The notes beneath the pieces were generated by a model. The model was not told the origin of the DNA. It worked only from the letters and a program-made list of their open reading frames with translations, and searched no databases. Below, piece after piece: positions 60,151 to 64,000 of a stretch of DNA of 64,000 bases. Origin of the DNA: an uncultured Alphaproteobacteria bacterium (GTDB lineage: Bacteria; Pseudomonadota; Alphaproteobacteria; HIMB59; GCA-002718135); NCBI GenBank assembly GCA_902560675.1, contig CACEMP010000001.1, forward strand, positions 124,001-188,000, given 5' to 3'. The translations under genes were made by a program, and so were the position numbers. How positions within the stretch are numbered: the stretch's first letter is position 1; each line of letters begins with the position of its first letter.

Positions 60151-61761
60151 TTATTTACCAAAAATACCAAGTTTAACACCATAATCTACTGCTATACCAT
60201 AATCGGGATCATCATCACTATCAACTATCAATTGACCAGTTTTTCTTAGAAGACTGTGACAGTCTTTCGTAAGATGTCTTAACTTTACTTGTTTACCTAA
60301 TTTAGAATATCTTTCTGCAATATCCTCAATTGCTTTTAAAGCTGATTGATCAATAACTTTTGAATTTGCAAAGTCTATTATTACTAAGTTAGGATCTTTA
60401 GCAGGCTTAAAAATTTCCAAAAAACTATTAGTTGAACTAAAAAAAAGAGGTCCTTCAATTTCATATACCTTTGCACCCTTTTCTGTTCTTGATTGTCTCT
60501 CTATTGCTCTAATTCTTGAAGCAGATTTCCAAGCAAATACTAATGCATTAATAGTAACACCAGCAACTACAGCAACGGCCAAATCTTCTAATACAGTTAT
60601 TAAAGTAACTAAAACAATTACCAATGCATCAGAACGAGGGACAACAAATAATAATTTAAGTGAATTCCAAGCAAATGTTCCTATTACTACCATAAACATT
60701 ACTCCTACTAATGATGCTATAGGAATAAGTTCGATTATATTTGATGTATAAAGAATAAAAATTAGTAAAAAAATTGCTGCTGATATACCAGCGATTCTTG
60801 TTCTACCTCCTGATTTTACATTTATCATTGATTGTCCAATCATTGCACAACCACCCATACCACCGAAAAAACCTGTGATACTATTAGCAACACCTTGAGC
60901 TAAACATTCTTGTCTTGTTCCACCTTTTTTGTTTGTTATTTCTCCTACTAGATTGAGAGTTAATAGACTTTCAATTAAACCAATAGCCGCTAATATAATT
61001 GCGTAAGGAAATATTATGAAAAAAGTATCAAGATTAAAAGGAACTGTAGGAATAGAAAAGTTTGGAAGACCTCCTGCTACACTTGCTAAATCTCCAACTC
61101 TTGGAACAGGTAAATCTAAAAGTAAAACTAGAAAAGTGACAAGAAGAATTGCAGCTAATGTAGATGGTATGAATTTAGTGACCCTTGGTAAGTACCATAT
61201 AATTAGCATAGTTAAAAAAACTAATACTAAAGAATATGTAAGAACATCACCTGACATCCATTTAAATGTTCCATCAAAATTATATATTTGAAATTGATGT
61301 AATTGGGATAATCCAATTACGATTGCTAAACCATTTACAAAACCTAACATTACAGGTTGAGGAACCATACGCATAAATTTTCCTAATTTAAAAATACCTG
61401 CCAGAAATTGTAAAATTCCCATAAGGATTACTGTGGCAAATAAATATTCCACTCCATGTTCCGATACCAATGACACCATAACAACAGCTAATGCTCCCGT
61501 TGCTCCAGAAATCATTCCTGGTCTTCCTCCAAAAATTGCAGTTATTAGTCCTACGATAAAAGCCGCATATAACCCTGAAAGTGGGGTTACACCTGCTACA
61601 AATGCAAAAGCAATGGCTTCTGGTACGAGTGCAATTGCAACGGTCAATCCTGATAAAATTTCAATTTTAAAAAGTGAAAAAGATGCTCTGCCTTTTGGAA
61701 TATATTCGTCTTTATTTAGACCTAGAGAATTTGCAAATTGATTTACTGTTGATTTAATCAT
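60151..61761 (-). CDS. SulP family anion transporter with STAS domain
   Basis: LSGLTVAIALVPEAIAFAFVAGVTPLSGLYAAF, C-terminal STAS (VIIDFANSKVIDQSALKAIEDIA). Confidence 0.93.
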   Translation of the reverse strand: MIKSTVNQFANSLGLNKDEYIPKGRASFSLFKIEILSGLTVAIALVPEAIAFAFVAGVTPLSGLYAAFIVGLITAIFGGRPGMISGATGALAVVMVSLVSEHGVEYLFATVILMGILQFLAGIFKLGKFMRMVPQPVMLGFVNGLAIVIGLSQLHQFQIYNFDGTFKWMSGDVLTYSLVLVFLTMLIIWYLPRVTKFIPSTLAAILLVTFLVLLLDLPVPRVGDLASVAGGLPNFSIPTVPFNLDTFFIIFPYAIILAAIGLIESLLTLNLVGEITNKKGGTRQECLAQGVANSITGFFGGMGGCAMIGQSMINVKSGGRTRIAGISAAIFLLIFILYTSNIIELIPIASLVGVMFMVVIGTFAWNSLKLLFVVPRSDALVIVLVTLITVLEDLAVAVVAGVTINALVFAWKSASRIRAIERQSRTEKGAKVYEIEGPLFFSSTNSFLEIFKPAKDPNLVIIDFANSKVIDQSALKAIEDIAERYSKLGKQVKLRHLTKDCHSLLRKTGQLIVDSDDDPDYGIAVDYGVKLGIFGK

Positions 61762-61805
61762 TATAAGGTAATTTTAAAATAGTTTACTTATAATATAAGT
61801 AAACA

Positions 61806-61882
61806 TGGTCGGGGAGAAAGGATTCGAACCTTCGACCCCCTGGTCCCAAACCAGGTGCGCTACCAGGCTGCGCTACTCCCCG
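61806..61882 (-). tRNA. tRNA-Pro (TGG)
   Basis: Minus-strand CGGGGAGTAGCGCAGCCTGGTAGCGCACCTGGTTTGGGACCAGGGGGTCGAAGGTTCGAATCCTTTCTCCCCGACCA. Confidence 0.96.
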
Positions 61883-61963
61883 AAAAAAATTTGTTATATT
61901 CATAAATAAGCTAAAAACAATTCTTTTATGTTTGTTTTCTAAAATAATATTTATTATAATAAT

Positions 61964-62030
61964 ATTAGGGGTGCTTAAATGCTGAGATTTATACCCTTTT
62001 AACCTGATCTGGATAATGCCAGCGGAGGAA
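61964..62030 (+). promoter_or_regulatory. TPP riboswitch (THI box) upstream of thiB
   Basis: GGGGTGC...GCTGAGA...ACCC...ACCTGATCTGGATAATGCCAGCGGAGGA consensus, ending a few nt before the thiB ATG. Confidence 0.95.
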
Positions 62031-62032
62031 AA

Positions 62033-63016
62033 ATGAAAACTATACTAATTTTTTTTACTACCTTATTTATCTCTTTCTCAATCTATGCTGAGAAACTAAC
62101 TATTTATACCTATGACTCTTTTGTTTCAGAATGGGGTCCTGGACCCATAATTGAAAAAATATTTGAAGAAAAACATAATGCAGATGTAGAATTTGTTGCT
62201 GTAGACAGTGCCGCAACATTATTAAATAAGGTTATTTTAGAAGGTAATACTTCCAAGGCAGATATAGTTTTAGGTCTTGATATGAATTTATTTGATTTAG
62301 CTGAACAATCTGGGCTTTTTTCATCTCATAACATCAAAGATATAAACAACTTAATTAATTTACCATTAAAATGGGAAAGTAATAAGTTTGTTCCATATAA
62401 TTATGGCTACTTCTCTTTTGTATATAATGAAGCAAATCTAGAATTTCCTCCAAAATCAATGGATGAGTTAATTAATTCTACTAATGCTAGAATTGTAATT
62501 CAAGACCCAAGAACCTCTACACCAGGATTAGGATTATTAACTTGGATGAAAGCATTATATGGAGATAAAGCTGGAGATGAGTGGAAAAAACTAAATAAGA
62601 AAATTATTTCAGTTACCAAAGGATGGACAGATGCATATTATAATTTTTTTATGGCAGGAGAAGCTGATATGGTTTTAAGCTACACTACATCTCCTGCTGC
62701 ACATATTATGTTTGAAGAAAGATATGATATTCTTGCTACAACTTTTGAAGAAGGAAATTATATAACAATTGAATTTGCAGGCATTTTAAATAATTCACAA
62801 AATAAAGGTTTAGCAAATAAATTTCTAAATTTTATGTTGTCTGAAGAATTTCAATCAGTGATACCATCAACAAATATTATGTACCCTGTTACAAATATTA
62901 AAGATTTGCCTGAAGCATTTGATAAACTAAATATTCCTAACTTTATTCAAATGGATCCAAAAGAAATTAATAAGAATAAAGAAAAATGGATTGATGAGTG
63001 GCTTAACGCTTCGTAA
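62033..63016 (+). CDS. thiB: Thiamine ABC transporter substrate-binding protein
   Basis: KLTIYTYDSFVSEWGPGPIIEKIFEEKHNADVEFV, GWTDAYYNFFMAGEADMVLSYTTSPAAH; under a TPP riboswitch. Confidence 0.95.
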   Translation: MKTILIFFTTLFISFSIYAEKLTIYTYDSFVSEWGPGPIIEKIFEEKHNADVEFVAVDSAATLLNKVILEGNTSKADIVLGLDMNLFDLAEQSGLFSSHNIKDINNLINLPLKWESNKFVPYNYGYFSFVYNEANLEFPPKSMDELINSTNARIVIQDPRTSTPGLGLLTWMKALYGDKAGDEWKKLNKKIISVTKGWTDAYYNFFMAGEADMVLSYTTSPAAHIMFEERYDILATTFEEGNYITIEFAGILNNSQNKGLANKFLNFMLSEEFQSVIPSTNIMYPVTNIKDLPEAFDKLNIPNFIQMDPKEINKNKEKWIDEWLNAS

Positions 63017-63021
63017 ATAAA

Positions 63022-64000
63022 TTGTACTATAAATATAATTATTCAGTATTATTTTTTTTTGGATTAATAATTATATTACCTTTCATAGGTATTTTTTCAA
63101 AAATTAACTTTGATTTAGATATTATTTATAATTTTTTTCAAAATTCATATACACATCGTCTAATTTATTTCTCATTATATCAGGCTTTTATTTCAGCACT
63201 ATTAAGTTGTTTTTTAGCTATTCCATTCGCACTAGCATTAAATAGACATAAGAATTTAAAAATTATTAAATTTATCGTTTCTCTTTGTGGTTTTTGCTTT
63301 GTTATACCAACAATCTTAATAGTGTTTGCAGTTATTAAACTCTTTGGAAATAATGGGTTTTATAACTCATATTTTAATATGTATGAAAATTTATCGATAG
63401 AGACAATTTTTGGAATGAAAGCAATATTAATTGCTCACGTACTTCTTAATGCACCATTTGCTACCAGATTATTTTTTCAATCCTTAAATAGTATTCCTTT
63501 AAAATATTATGAAATATCTAGTTCTTTAAATATTACTTTTTTTGGTAATCTTATTAATTTGGAGTTACCCTATATTAAACAAAATTTTTTTAGTGTTTTC
63601 GCAATAATATTCTCTCTTTGTTTTTTAAGTTTTGCAATAGTAATGGCTTTAGGTGGTGGGCCTATGTATTCAACTATCGAAGTAGCAATTTATCAGTACG
63701 CACTTTTTGATCTAAATTTTAATAAAGCAATTTTACTTAGTTTTTTACAAATAATTATTTGCCTATTTTTTTTGTTTATTGGGTTCTACAAATTAAAAGG
63801 TTCAAATTTTTTTGAAATAGGTCAAAGTAATTTAATTCATCCTCACAAAAACTACAGAGTTATTAAAATAATAGATTTCTTTATAATTATTTTTTTTTCA
63901 ATTTTTCTCTTTTCTCCTATCCTTTCTATAATTTATAATTTTGTAAATAATGGATTTTATATATCTTCAATTAATAATAAATTTTTGGAATCATTTTTTA
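63022..64000 (+). CDS. thiP: Thiamine ABC transporter permease, 3' end cut by window edge (TTG start)
   Basis: Open frame from TTG 63022 (YYKYNYSVLFFFGLIIILPFIGIFSK...IPFALALNRHKN...) continuous to the window end; follows thiB. Confidence 0.85.
   Translation, partial: MYYKYNYSVLFFFGLIIILPFIGIFSKINFDLDIIYNFFQNSYTHRLIYFSLYQAFISALLSCFLAIPFALALNRHKNLKIIKFIVSLCGFCFVIPTILIVFAVIKLFGNNGFYNSYFNMYENLSIETIFGMKAILIAHVLLNAPFATRLFFQSLNSIPLKYYEISSSLNITFFGNLINLELPYIKQNFFSVFAIIFSLCFLSFAIVMALGGGPMYSTIEVAIYQYALFDLNFNKAILLSFLQIIICLFFLFIGFYKLKGSNFFEIGQSNLIHPHKNYRVIKIIDFFIIIFFSIFLFSPILSIIYNFVNNGFYISSINNKFLESFF

Noticed and set aside
61016-61741. Plus-strand ORFs antisense to the SulP gene
   Set aside because: Shadow ORFs with no domain or ribosome-binding context.
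1-64000. CRISPR arrays, prophage, IS elements, toxin-antitoxin or defence islands
   Set aside because: Looked for repeat arrays, transposase, integrase, restriction and toxin motifs among the ORFs; none found.

Overview
This is a 64 kb AT-rich, gene-dense bacterial chromosomal window. It looks like a streamlined marine alphaproteobacterium (SAR11/HIMB59-like); that placement is inferred from base composition and gene order (dgt-argS-SPOR-scpA-scpB ... serS-pcm-tatCBA; pcm-tolC-popZ-valS) and was not computed. Most of the window is core metabolism: transsulfuration, glycine cleavage under a tandem glycine riboswitch, tat, a GltB-like/glutamine-synthetase-III cluster, scpAB, argS, ilvD, valS, an Aap-type amino-acid ABC transporter, a partial iol-like operon, fatty-acid oxidation genes, a sugar ABC transporter lacking its ATPase, a SulP transporter, and TPP-riboswitch-controlled thiBP. 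Four tRNA genes are visible (Cys, Asn, Arg, Pro). I see no phage, transposon, CRISPR array or obvious defence island. The signals most worth follow-up are: (1) a compact RNA-like element of four back-to-back hairpins at about 8682-8798 (minus), with GGA/GGAGG-bearing loops, a 12-bp terminator and a plausible promoter; (2) a tight operon combining IolC, IolB, a class II aldolase, an MTAN-like nucleosidase and a cupin, which may be a deoxy-sugar salvage module; (3) a minimal 94-aa PopZ candidate in conserved synteny with valS; (4) an exact GTTC-N7-GTTC LexA box at umuDC; (5) an mgsABC-gmaS-like operon with a long leader; (6) a truncated GST remnant.
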